Source: Panorpa germanica (Eukaryota; Arthropoda; Insecta; Mecoptera; Panorpidae). From it: a DNA stretch of 64,000 bases. The notes under the pieces were generated by a model. The model was not told the DNA's origin. It saw nothing but the letters and a program-made list of their open reading frames with translations, and made no database searches. Shown here in pieces: positions 22,525 through 33,639 of this stretch. Within the stretch, counting starts at the first letter, position 1. Every line of letters starts with the position of its first letter. The stretch covers positions 310,001 through 374,000 of the forward strand of contig OY783213.1 in the NCBI GenBank assembly GCA_963678705.1. Direction: 5' to 3'. The position numbers were made by a program, and so were the translations under genes.

Positions 22525-23793
22525 TTATATAATAATATTAGCTTCTTTTAATTCTTCAATTATTGAAATAATTTCATTGTCATGTGATGTATTGCCCGCC
22601 ATTTTTGAACTAATAAGTAGTCGTAATCTTTCAACTAATTCATTTGGGTCATCCCAGTAAATGAAATCCTTTTGATTATTGTTTAAAGTCATAAAGTTTG
22701 GTATTAAATTGCCACCTCCTAAACGTTTATTATTTTGTAAACCAACTGAGGACGTACGCTGCAAAAGTCTTGATCGAACGTTTTGTAATCTTTCTGAAGA
22801 ATATGGTGTTGAAGACGCTGGGGCACTTAATTTTGTTTGAGGAGGAAATAATAGCGATATAATTTTTTTATATTTTATACCTTTGTTAGATTTAATTTTA
22901 CCACTAGGTAAATATAATGTTCTATGTGCATTTGTATGAGTTAAAATTGTTTTATAATCCTCTAAATCTTCCTCACTATAAATATTTGTGCTTGGATCTA
23001 TTTTAAAAAGCAATTCATATAATCCGGGGGATGACTTATATTTTTTATTTCCTATTATAATACCCTCTTTATCAAACGTAACCAGTGTTTTTCCTAATAT
23101 TAAATTACCATCTTCTAAATTTATACCAAATGTATGATCAAATATACTTGGATCACCTTCTCGTCTATTAAAATCAATTAAATATTGAAAGGCGTATTTA
23201 TTAACTTGTTTTTTAAGATTTTCTTCAACTTCAGACAGTTTTATAGATGTCTTAAATAAGTTTGGATCTTGTACTCTACTATATTCTAAGGGTTCATTTG
23301 TTTCAAAAACCTCATCATCTAACTGACTAAGTTCCATTGTTGGTTCTTGCGTTATACTTGGTTTTTCACCTGCTAATGATACATTTTCTGGTGTCGATGT
23401 AGTGTCTAGTGGTTCTTTTAACATGTTATCTAACTTAGATTTAATTGTTTCAACCTTGAAATCATACGGTTTTGTATCAATATCTTGTTTGATTGGTTGC
23501 GCTAATTTAATATTGGAAGTACTTTTATTAGCTAGTATATTTAGTGGTGTTAGCATTATTGGTTCAAGCTGTTTGTCAAGGTACCTTTGTGCCTCAGATT
23601 CCCCTAGTTTTAATGCGAGATACTTTTGTCTTATAGAATCGCTTGATTTAATAATATCGCGTGTTAATTTTTTATCTTCATCATTAGTCGTATTGCTTAT
23701 TATTTTACGTTTACTATTCCTTTTTTAAAATCTGGTAGGAAGAGTCTTTATTTTAACAACAGTATTTTTTGCACGCTTCTTTGATTTAAACAT
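22525..23793 (-). pseudogene. DUF8207-like protein, right arm, early nonsense codon
   Basis: A 423-codon frame, one codon longer than the left copy because of a small indel. TAA at codon 23 (23725-23727) replaces a Lys; after that the frame is open to the end. The left copy is intact here but has a stop at codon 294, so the two arms carry different lesions. Confidence 0.78.
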
Positions 23794-23815
23794 GGTTACA
23801 TGTAAACTTTATGCA

Positions 23816-23955
23816 ACTTGAACGTAATGGGAACGTAATTTGAACGTAAATTAAACGTAATGGGAACGTAATCACTGTAATTTGAACGTAAATTCAACGT
23901 AATGGGAACGTAATTAATGTAATTTGAACATAATTTGAACGTAATCAATGTTTAT
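23816..23955. promoter_or_regulatory. 11-bp repeat cluster upstream of the DUF8207-like gene, right arm
   Basis: About ten copies of AACGTAATGGG / AACGTAATTTG / AACGTAAATTM, two of them 20-bp compound units. They lie between the ATPase 3' end and the DUF8207-like gene. The same motif precedes the ATPase and the Cys-rich gene (24797-24868). The left arm lost this cluster with its 370-bp deletion. Confidence 0.5.
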
Positions 23956-24018
23956 TAAGATAATAAATGCATGTTATTATGAAGATGGTTACCTCAACAC
24001 TGAATATTATTGTAAAGA

Positions 24019-24720
24019 TTACTTGGTTATATCTAAAAACATATCAAATCCTTTTCTGTATCGCCCGTTATTTAAGTCACTATTTTTATCTATTACCATA
24101 AAGGAATATTTATTTGAATCCTAACATAAATTACAAACTTGTTTAAACTCTAGAAAACTTGGAAAGTCAAAGTTAACATGATCATCATATATATGCTTTA
24201 AATTTAAGTCATCTTGCTTGAATAATATAATGAAATTAGTATTATCCCGTATAAATTGCTTTGGAATTTTGCTGTAAGTCTGACATAAATAGAAAGAGTC
24301 TATCAAATTATGACGGCCCATGCTAAAAAAATTTCGAATATTATTTTGATTATCGCAAGCAACATCATCAAATATGAATATAGAATTTGGGCTAGCATCT
24401 TCAGGTCTAATAATCTCTTCATTGTCAGTGTATGTATAGTATCCAATACCATTATTATTCTTCATAATTTGTTGTAATATTTTATATTTTGGTTGATATA
24501 AAGATTTTGAATAAATGTATATATTTTTAAATCGCAACCCATTTGGATGTTTAATTAGATTAAACATAACATTAGTTTTTCCACAGTTTGAAGGTCCACA
24601 AATAATGCATCTAATGTCATTTGGTAATAGTGATCCATGTTTTGAATTATTAGTGTAATTATTACTTTGATTATCAATATTTTTTACAGAAAGAGTTTCT
24701 TTTTGCTTTATAAACTTCAT
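24019..24720 (-). pseudogene. Packaging-type ATPase, right arm, one late stop
   Basis: Open for 199 residues with the Walker A (GPSNCGKT) and Walker B (IFIFDD) motifs, then TAG at 24121-24123. The same frame stays open for another 33 codons to a TAA at 24019-24021, and that segment is conserved-looking and charged. The natural gene therefore probably encodes about 233 residues and the TAG is a mutation. A functional shortened form cannot be excluded. It is the better-preserved of the two ATPase copies. Confidence 0.82.
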
Positions 24721-24796
24721 TGTTTAACCAGGCATGTGTTATAAAGTAATAAAATACGTTTTAAATATTTAATCTTTATATATGAAAATATTATAT

Positions 24797-24868
24797 GGGA
24801 ACGTAATTTGAACGTAAACTCAACGTAATGGGAACGTAATTTGAACGTAAATTAAACGTAATGGGTTT
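24797..24868. promoter_or_regulatory. 11-bp repeat cluster between divergent genes, right arm
   Basis: Six copies of the 11-bp AACGTAA motif between the ATPase start and the Cys-rich gene start. The final AACGTAATGGG contains the ATG at 24861. Confidence 0.5.
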
Positions 24869-25226
24869 AAATGATCATGAACAAGTTTCGAAAACGATTT
24901 CAAAAGTTGGAGCTATTTTAAAAAAATTTAAAGAAAATGAGTGTTTACTAGAAAATCTTACTGATGAAGAATTACATTATTTACCGACAGAGTTTTTCTT
25001 GCATTATATAATGTTCTCTACCGATATTGAACAAAACTGGAACCGGCTTCCAATGTATTTAAAAGAAAATCAAAATATACAAGGACGTCGATTATGTTAC
25101 AAACATTATAACAAAGGAAACATACAAAGAGATGGTCCTCCATGTCAAATAAGAAACTGTTATGATTGTAATTATATGTTATATTATGATTCTAATAGAT
25201 GTAGTTATACCCTAATAAATAAATAA
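24861..25226 (+). CDS. Unknown Cys-rich 121-residue protein, right arm
   Basis: Intact; differs from the left copy at only a few positions (KLFKE to KKFKE, NYIIYY to NYMLYY, SNGC to SNRC). The Cys/His residues of the C-terminus are all kept. It is convergent with the 273-residue gene. Confidence 0.7.
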   Translation: MGLNDHEQVSKTISKVGAILKKFKENECLLENLTDEELHYLPTEFFLHYIMFSTDIEQNWNRLPMYLKENQNIQGRRLCYKHYNKGNIQRDGPPCQIRNCYDCNYMLYYDSNRCSYTLINK

Positions 25227-25282
25227 ATAAAAGAATTATATACATTTTAAATTTATATATATATATATTATAAATTAAGTAA

Positions 25283-26104
25283 TTACAATAGTTTTAATAT
25301 TTCTTCTAATATATACGACATGTTTGAAATTATTATCATTTTTAATAATATATCATTAGAATTTAACTCTTTACATTCGTAAAATAAAAATTGAGTCAAA
25401 ATCTCTTTCGAAACACCAATATTTTTATTTTTTAAATACATTACAATACTATTTAAAAATATATTATATGTATTAAACAAATCAATTTGCATTTCAGAAA
25501 AATGTTTACTAATAGCATTAATATAATTATTTAAGGATAAGAAATGTATTAAATCAAAAATATTTAAAAATACTGATATTTGAGTTTTACAATTTGAAAT
25601 AATTGCAATACTATTTGGATTAAATATATTTATTTTATAGTTTGTTCCTATTAATATATTCGATGGTATTACCAATTGACCATTAAACATATTAATCAAT
25701 TGCTTAATATGCTCTATAAGCTCAAAATAATCACATAAATTTAACTTTAGTCTGAAATTATATTTATTATATATGTAAATTTCTGGTTCAAACTGATTAA
25801 TACAATTTAAACCTATTTTGATTAAATACATATCTTTTTTTAATAATATAGGTGCTTCATTAAATAAAAATGGAACTGCAGTCAATTTAGAAGGAGTCAA
25901 ATTTGTATTAAAATCCTCCTCATTGTTTAAGGAAGTTGTAATTTCAGACATATTCTGTATCTCAATATCTGAATTTAATAATTCAGGTAATGAAAAATCT
26001 TCATCAAAAAGCAAAGGATCAATATCTAAATTTAATAGCTCGCTTTCATCAATATGAATATTTTCTACAAATAATAAATCTTCCAAATCAAAAATCGATT
26101 CCAT
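25283..26104 (-). CDS. Unknown 273-residue protein, right arm
   Basis: Intact and the same length as the left copy. It differs at roughly 15 positions, many of them charge changes (K/E, G/E, G/D). Open in both arms, unlike the ATPase and DUF8207-like genes. Confidence 0.7.
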   Translation of the reverse strand: MESIFDLEDLLFVENIHIDESELLNLDIDPLLFDEDFSLPELLNSDIEIQNMSEITTSLNNEEDFNTNLTPSKLTAVPFLFNEAPILLKKDMYLIKIGLNCINQFEPEIYIYNKYNFRLKLNLCDYFELIEHIKQLINMFNGQLVIPSNILIGTNYKINIFNPNSIAIISNCKTQISVFLNIFDLIHFLSLNNYINAISKHFSEMQIDLFNTYNIFLNSIVMYLKNKNIGVSKEILTQFLFYECKELNSNDILLKMIIISNMSYILEEILKLL

Positions 26105-26115
26105 TTTTTGATAAG

Positions 26116-26505
26116 TTATATATATATATATTCTTGAGCGTTATTGTATAATTTAATTTTGAAAAAGTCTATGCACAAAATTTTTATTTCTTGTTCCAAC
26201 AGTTCCAAGTTTATTTTTGATGATATATGGCTAAAATTATTATTTAAATTAATATGGTTATTTATATTATTTTTAATAAAACACTCATAAAAATTAATAT
26301 TGTGATTTTTATAATTTATACTTTGAGTATCCTTTAACACATTAAACAAATTATTTTGAACTTGATATAAAGATTTATCCACTAATTTAGAACACAAATT
26401 ATAATTTTTTAATGTCACTGTTATACAATTAGATATATTAAGCAAGTTGTCCCAAGATTCTTTCTGCAAATAAACAGAAGATGATTTAAGTTTTTGTTCA
26501 TTCAA
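26116..26505 (-). CDS. Unknown TTG-start 129-codon frame, right arm
   Basis: The frame can be extended to a TTG at 26505, eight codons further than in the left arm, where a TAG blocks the equivalent position. The (AT)n tract at its 3' end is shorter than in the left arm. There is again no ATG, and an acceptor-like TTTATTTGCAG lies inside the extended part. It may be a spliced exon or decayed. Confidence 0.42.
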   Translation of the reverse strand: MNEQKLKSSSVYLQKESWDNLLNISNCITVTLKNYNLCSKLVDKSLYQVQNNLFNVLKDTQSINYKNHNINFYECFIKNNINNHINLNNNFSHISSKINLELLEQEIKILCIDFFKIKLYNNAQEYIYI

Positions 26506-28355
26506 ATCTTGCTGTAGACATTTTTAAATAGCACTAAATAGCCACTTAATTATTTAAAAACACAAGTTATTTAAAAACACAAGTTATTTAAAAAGAACTA
26601 ATATTCATTAACTAACTCAGAACAAGACTTTGCAAGACACTTTAATACACAAACTGCACAAAATCCTTTTGGTTTAATGTGACACAATCATATCCTTAGA
26701 CTTATATATACATATAAATATATAAAAATTATAATATAAAAATTTAACAGGGTAGCACTTTACTTATTTATTACTATAATATATTTACCATCAGACTATC
26801 AATTCTTAATTCTATCATCCCCGCGCATTCAAAATAAATAAAATTCTCGGGGCCCCGACCCTTCGAGCAGTTTTATTTTAAAAAGTTTGTTTCAACTTAA
26901 GTTAGAGCTTTTGGTTTAGCTAATTGTGATTCTACTATTATCCACAACCTATATAGCCTCATACATATGGATCAAACCGCTGCCTAATAAATTTGTATAA
27001 TAAAATATCCTCCTACTATTTTAACAGTTACTGTGGTGTTATAACCTCATATATGTAAAACAACACCATTGTCTGACTTATAAGACTTTATGATTATTAC
27101 AACACATAAAAAAAAAAAAATAACTGTATGCTTTAAGAATCATCAATGATATAATGTACGTATATTATAACTTTTAGTATACTTAAATAAATAATCTAAT
27201 ACAACAATACCCAATCCGGCCCCTACATTTAACTAAAACATGAAATGTATACTTTAAATGCATAACAAAAAAAAATTGCATAAGAATAATTTATATCCAA
27301 AGTTCTCACACAGTTTAACACATGTGCTGCTTGCAAATAACCTTTATGTGAAGAACATGTGTTTTATCAGGAATACATACACCTATGTACATCGACTTGA
27401 AAACTTTTGTCAACGTTTGGAAAATATTGTTTTTTTTCTGGTGAATTCGTGGTCTTACGAGTGTATAAAAGATAAACAAGGAATGCGCTTGTTTTAAAAT
27501 AAAATTTAGCTTTATTATACGAGTACAAGAAAGTCCTATTTCTTTTCATAGAATGAAATGTATACTTCAAATGCATAACAAAAAAAATTGCATAAGAATA
27601 ATTTATATCCAAAGTTCTCACACAGTTTAACACATGTGCTGCTTGCAAATAACCTATATGTGAAGAACATGTGTTTTATCAGGAAGAACTTATTGCATAT
27701 AAAAATATAGTTTAATAAACTCTTAATGCATGGGAAATTATAAGTTCAGTATAAGGTCGCTGCCCTCTATCTATTACATTGTAAGAAACATAAATGTTAC
27801 ACTGTAAGAATAATTTTTGCTAAGCTAATTGTATATTATTAAATATATCGATACCTATGACGTTATTGGTACATGTAAAACCAAAATCTTATTATATTAT
27901 GACGTCACATGGTATAATGTATAATATCGCTATTTCACTCTTTCACAATACTGCTTTTTCACACATATCTCAGGACACGAACATAAACGATTGGTTTCCG
28001 GAAATTGACAAAGAATGCAATAATTACGATCATATCTTCTACACCAATACTTACACACACGTAATACTTATTATCGCTATCTCACTCTTTCATATTACTG
28101 CTTTCTTACTCATATCCTAGGATATTAAAGAGACTGTACCTAGAGATAAAGTCTGTAATGAGTTCATCATCTTCTAAACCAATCACAACACAGCTTATCC
28201 ACTTACCCCTCACTCCTCACCCCACTTTTACCCCCAACATTGTCTAGCCACGCCCCCTTCTTCATACCGTGACCTATATGCATCCCCTACCCAATAATTT
28301 CCAACTCAACCAACTCAACTCAAATTTAAGCCATAAACGGCTTAGTAACACTACT
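26506..28355. repeat. Right terminal region of element A (inverted repeat, non-coding)
   Basis: Mirror of 15301-16852. It holds the GC-rich palindrome (26847-26858), the ATATCCTAGGATAT palindrome (28112-28125) and the subterminal direct repeats (about 27920-28115). It also has a local duplication (27240-27685) absent from the left arm. No convincing gene. Confidence 0.85.
27240..27685. repeat. Direct duplication with 179-bp insert, right arm of element A
   Basis: Two direct copies of about 133 bp (27240-27373 and 27553-27685, both starting ATGAAATGTATACTT and ending TTTTATCAGGA) flank 179 bp found nowhere else in the window. The left arm has one copy and no insert. Either the right arm gained the block or the left arm lost it by recombination between the repeats. 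Confidence 0.8.
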
Positions 28356-28361
28356 ACGCAT
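28356..28361. repeat. Target-site duplication, right copy (ACGCAT)
   Basis: Directly follows the element A terminus CACTACT and matches 15295-15300. Confidence 0.95.
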
Positions 28362-28869
28362 TTATATAAACTAATTCTTATGTTTTAATATTATTTATAG
28401 TTAATGTTAATCGACTTACTTAATAGTGAGCGGCAACCTTTTGTCTTCCGTATATTTGTAGTGTTTATATGAGGTCTTCCTTAAATAGCTCTACAGATTT
28501 CTTGAATTTCTTAACCACTTGATGTTTTAGCACTAACACTAACCTAATTATTATCACTTTTTTTGTCTATCGCACTTATTAATGTCTTATATCAAACAAC
28601 AAAGTTACAATTTTGAGGTTATGTTTATAAGATCGCGTGTACGCGTAATGAAAAATTCGTTTTTAACACTGCTTTCCAACTGTCAAACTTTTGTAAAAAC
28701 ACTTTGTTTAGGGTAAATTAACACAAATTTAAAACAAACTTAAATTCTTTTCGTTAGAAAAAGTATTCATATAATTTATTTATTTTTTTTCCGTAATAAA
28801 TTTCTCACTTTCAATCACTTTTTTCACCTAAAGTAGCAGGAGCCGATCACACACGTAGTAGAAAGGGAC

Positions 28870-29787
28870 TACTTGTGTTGCAAAACAATATTAACGTCCT
28901 TGTAAACCAATACGTAGGTCTTCCTATTTCTATTAAGTCCCATCTGTCTTGCCAGAGCTTATGCATATATGCATTCGTCTCTTTTGCAATACATTTGGTA
29001 TCGTCTCCAGACTTTTATCCTACAGCCGCATTAACTTTAAATCCTCAAAATTTGTCGCATTAACTTTAAATCATTAAAATTTGATTTTTTCAGTTCTAGC
29101 GTAATTTGTACTTAAGTGAGTGCATGAGTTATTTTTAAATCTAAAGGAATTGTCTCTAATATCACCTGCACCACTTCTATAGATACAGTTCTGCAACAAC
29201 GCGTCATCGTCAATAACATAGTTCTTTGCATAGAGGATCCAGAAGATTGATCCTGTGGAACAATGCCGAAGCACAATACACAACCATTGGCATAAATTCC
29301 TCCTTGTATAGTGTCGGCATAGTTGCCGAATTTAAGCTTCATTCCGTCCTTGTGACACGCGCAAGGTGTGTTACAAGTTTATTATTCGTTGTTACAGTAT
29401 TTGTTTTGTAGCTTTGTAGCTTCAAGAAACTACAGATTTTATCTATAGCAGGTCGAAAACGGCTATCTAGTTGTTCTCTACTATTTGCACTGATAAGAAT
29501 TACATTATCGTCAAGAAAACATACGTTAACACAACCTTTCGAGTGAGAAACACAGTTCTCGTCAAATGCCATGTTCCAGAGCTCAGGCCTCATTACGGAT
29601 CGCTGAAGACAACCTTTAGATAGTTGCCTTTTCATGGAACAGCAATTGATTTGTAAAAATTATGTTCGACAATGAAAATAGTTCTCCATAGCACTGTAGA
29701 CGTACCTAGAAGTTTTTGCCGGCCTAATTCTTGAAGGTCACTTGGTCACCGGACATTATCAAAGGCACACTGAATTTCTATAAATAT
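28870..29787 (-). pseudogene. R1-clade RT relic (monomer ending near 29787)
   Basis: The 98-codon stretch 29339-29635 has CFLDDNVIL. The post-RT segment 29112-29342 lies in another frame. It is the first relic after element A and completes the monomer that element A split. Confidence 0.8.
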
Positions 29788-30464
29788 CTCATGTACTTAC
29801 TTGTACTTAAGTCTACTTACTTACCATTTGTTTGTTACCATTGATTGTTCATAAACGATCAATCACTACTTTCAAGAAAACCGCATATATTGTTCACTTA
29901 ATCACTTATGACAATTAATACACTCTCTTTATTATTTGAAACACGCATTTATATAAACTAATTTTTATGTTTTAATATTATATATAGTTAATGTTAATCG
30001 ACTTACTTAATAGTGGGCGGCAACCTTTTGTCTTCCGTATATTTGTAGTGTTTATATAAGGTCTTCCTTATATAGCTCTACAGATATCTTGAATTTCTTA
30101 ACCACTTGATGTTTTAGCACTAACACTAACCTAATTAATATCACTTTTTTTGTCTATCGCACTTATTATTGTCTTATATTAAACAACAAAGTTACAATTT
30201 TGAGGTTATGTTTATAAGACCGCGTGTACGCGTAATGAAAAATTCGTTTTTAACACTGCTTTCCAACTGTTAAACTTTTGTAAAAACACTTTGTTTAGGG
30301 TAAATTAACACAAATTTAAAACAAGCTTAAATTCTTTTCGTTAGAAAAAGTATTCATATAATTTATTTAATTTTTCTCCGTAATAAATTTCTCACTTTCA
30401 ATCACTTTTTTCACCTAAAGTAGCAGGAGCCGATCACACACGTAGTAGAAAGGGACTACTTGTG

Positions 30465-31376
30465 TTGCAAAACAATATTAACGTCCTTGTAAACCAATAC
30501 GTAGGTCTTCCTATTTCTATTAGGTCCCATCTGTCTTGCCAGAGCTGATGCATTTATGCATGCATCTCTTTTGCAATACATTTGGCATCGTCTCCAGACT
30601 TTTATCTTACAGCCGCATTAACTTTAAATCCTCAAAATTTGTCGCATTAACTTTAAATCTTAAAAATTTGATTTTTTCAGTTCTAGCGTAATGTGTACTT
30701 GAGTGAGTGCATGAGTTATTTTTAAATCTAAAGGAATTGTCCCCGAAATCACCTGCACCGCTTCTGTAGATACAGTTCTGCAACACCGCGTCATCGTCAA
30801 TAACATAGTTCTTTGCATGGAGGATCCGAAATATTGATCCTGTAGTACCATGCCGAAGCACAATACACAACCATTGGCATAAATGCCTTCTTGTATAGTG
30901 TCGGCATAGTTGCCGAGTTTAAGCTCCATTCCGTCCTTGTGACACGCGCAAGGTGTGTTACAAGTTTATTATTCGTTGTTACAGTATTTGTTTTGTAGCT
31001 TTGTAGCTTCAAGAAACTACAGATTTTATCTATAGCAGGTCGAGAACGGCTATCTAGTTGTTTTCTTTACTATTTGCACTGATAAGGATTACATTATCGT
31101 CAAGAAAACATACGTTTACACAACCTTTCGAGTGAGAAACACAGTTCTCGTCAAATACCATGTTCCAGAGCTCAGGCCTCATTACGGATCGCTGAAGACA
31201 ACCTTTAGATAGTTGCCTTTTCATGGAACAGCAATTGATTTGTAAAAATTATGTTCGACAATAAAAATAGTTCTCCATAGCACTGTAGACGTACCTAGAA
31301 GTTTTTGCCGGCCTAATTCTTGAAGGTCACTTGGTCACCGGACATTATCAAAGGCACACTGAATTTCTATAAATAT
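30465..31376 (-). pseudogene. R1-clade RT relic (monomer ending near 31376)
   Basis: A motif C Leu variant. An extra TTT near 31062-31070 breaks the frame just after motif C. Open pieces are 30797-31012 and 30660-30929. Confidence 0.78.
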
Positions 31377-32049
31377 CTCATGTACATACTTGTACTTAAG
31401 CCTACTTACTTACCATTTGTTTGTTACCATTGATTGTTTATAAACGATCAATCACTATTTCCAAGATAACCGCATATATTGTTCACTTAATCACTTATAT
31501 CATTTAATACACTCTCTTTATTATTTGAAACACGCATTTATATAAACTAATTCTTATGTTTTAATTTTATTTATAGTTAATGTTAATCGACTTACTTAAT
31601 AGTGGGCAACAACCTTTTGTCTTCCGTATATTTGTAGTGTTTATAAGAGGTCTTCCTTATAAAGCTCTACAGATTTCTTGAATTTTTTAACCACTGGATG
31701 TTTTAGCACTAACACTAACCTAATTATTATAACTTTTTTTGCCTATCGCACTTATTAATGTCTTATATCAAACAACAAAGTTACAATTTTGAGGTTATGT
31801 TTACAAGACCGCGTGTACGCGTAATGAAAAATTCGTTTTTAACACTGCTTTCCAACTGTTAAACGTTTGTAAAAACACTTTGTTTAGGGTAAATTAACAC
31901 AAATTTAAAACAAATTTAAATTCTTTTCGCTAGAAAAAGTATTCATATAATTTATTTAATTTTTTGCCGTAATTAATTTCTCACTTTTAATCACTTTTTT
32001 CACCTAAAGTAGCAGGAGCCGATCACACACGTAGTAGATAGGGACTACT

Positions 32050-32962
32050 TGTGTTGCAAAGCAATATTAACGTCCTTGTAAACCAATACGTAGGTCTTCC
32101 TATTTCTATTAAGTCCCATCTGTCTTGCCAGAGCTTATGCATATATGCATGCATCTCTTTTGCAATACATTTGGTATCGTCTCCAGACTTTTATCCTACA
32201 GCCGTATTAACTTTAAATCCTCAAAATTTGTCGCATTAACTTTAAATCATCAAAATTTGATTTTTTCAGTTCTAGCGTAATTTGTTCTTAAGTGAGTGCA
32301 TGAGTTATTTTTAAATCTAAAGGAATTGTCCCCGATATCACCTGCACCACTTCTGTAGATACAGTTCTGCAACAACGCGTCATCGTCAATAACATAGTTC
32401 TTTGCATGGAGGATCCGGAAGATTGATCCTGTGGAACCATGCCGAAGCACAATACACAACCATTGGCATAAATTCCCCCTTGTATAGTGTCGGCATAGTT
32501 GCCGAATTTAAGCTCCATTCCGTCCTTGTGACACGCGCAAGGTGTGTTACAAGTTTATCATTTGTTGTTACCGTATTTGTTTCGTAGCTTTGTAGCTTCA
32601 AGAAACTACAGAATTTATCTATAGCAGGTCGAGAACGGCTTTTTAGTTGTTCTTTACTATTTGCACCGATAAGGATCACATTATTGTCGGCAAAACATAC
32701 GTTTACACAACCTTTCGAGTGAGAAACACAGTTCTCGTCGAATACCATGTTCCAGAGCTCAGGCCCTATTACGGATCGCTAAGGACAACCTTTAGATAGT
32801 TGCCTTTTCATGGAACGGTAATCGGTTTGTAAAATTATTGTTCAACAATGAAAATAGTTCTTCATAGCGCAGTAGACGTACTTAGAGGTTTTTGCCGGTC
32901 TAATTATTTGTAGGTCACTTGGCTACCAGACATTATCAATGACACACTGAATTTCTATAAAT
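32050..32962 (-). pseudogene. R1-clade RT relic (monomer ending near 32962)
   Basis: The stretch 32386-32748 (120 codons) has CFADNNVIL, with the second catalytic Asp changed to Asn. It is nearly identical to the relic ending near 36597, 3.63 kb away. Confidence 0.8.
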
Positions 32963-33639
32963 ATCTTATGTACATTCTTGTACTTAAGCCTTCTTACTTA
33001 CCATTTGTTTGTTACCATTGATTGTTTATGAACGATCAATCACTTCTTCAAAAAAAACTGCATATATTGTTCACCTAATCACTATAACAATTAATACACT
33101 CTCTTTATTATGTGAAACACGCATTTATATAAACTAATTCTTATGTTTTAATATTATTTATAGTTAATGTTAATCGATTTAGTTAATAGTAAGCGGCAAC
33201 CTTTTGTCTTCCGTAAATTTGTAGTGTTTATATGAGGTCTTCCTTATATAGCTCTACAGATTTTTAAATTTCTTAACCACCTGATGTTTTAGCACTAACA
33301 CTAACCTAATTATTATCACTTTTTTTGTCTATCGCACCTTATTAATGTCTTATATCAAACAACAAAGTTACAATTTTGAGGTTATGTTTATAAGACCGCG
33401 TGTACGCGTAATGAAAAATTCGTTTTTAACACTGCTTTCCAACTGTCAAACTTTTGTAAAAACACTTTGTTTAGGGTAAATTAACACAAATTTAAAACAA
33501 ACTTAAATACTTTTCGTTAGAAAAAGTATTCATATAATTTATTTAATTTTTCTCCGTAATTAATTTCTTACTTTTAATCACTTTTTTCACCTAAAGTAGC
33601 AGGAGCCGATCACACACGTAGTAGATAGGGACTACTTGT

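Larger units (their letters stand above)
15301..28355. mobile_element. Element A: palindromic Polinton/Maverick-like transposon
   Basis: The 13,055-bp element starts AGTAGTG and ends CACTACT, flanked by a 6-bp duplication. Left arm 15301-about 21037 and right arm about 21934-28355 are inverted copies of each other with the same genes. These are a TTG-start frame, a 273-residue protein, a Cys-rich protein, an ATPase, a DUF8207-like protein, a 75-residue protein and integrase (right copy truncated). The loop of about 0.9 kb holds the rest of the left integrase and the last 39 codons of a PolB gene. The right arm is longer because it has a local duplication (27240-27685) and because the left arm lost about 370 bp near 19163. 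The family call rests on integrase, ATPase, the PolB stump, the AG-starting termini and the 6-bp duplication. The arms have diverged by a few percent, so this is not simply one read folded over. Confidence 0.9.

Noticed and set aside
27258-27648. Frames of 79 and 93 codons in the right-arm duplication
   Set aside because: They cross the duplication joins, are absent from the left arm and resemble nothing known.
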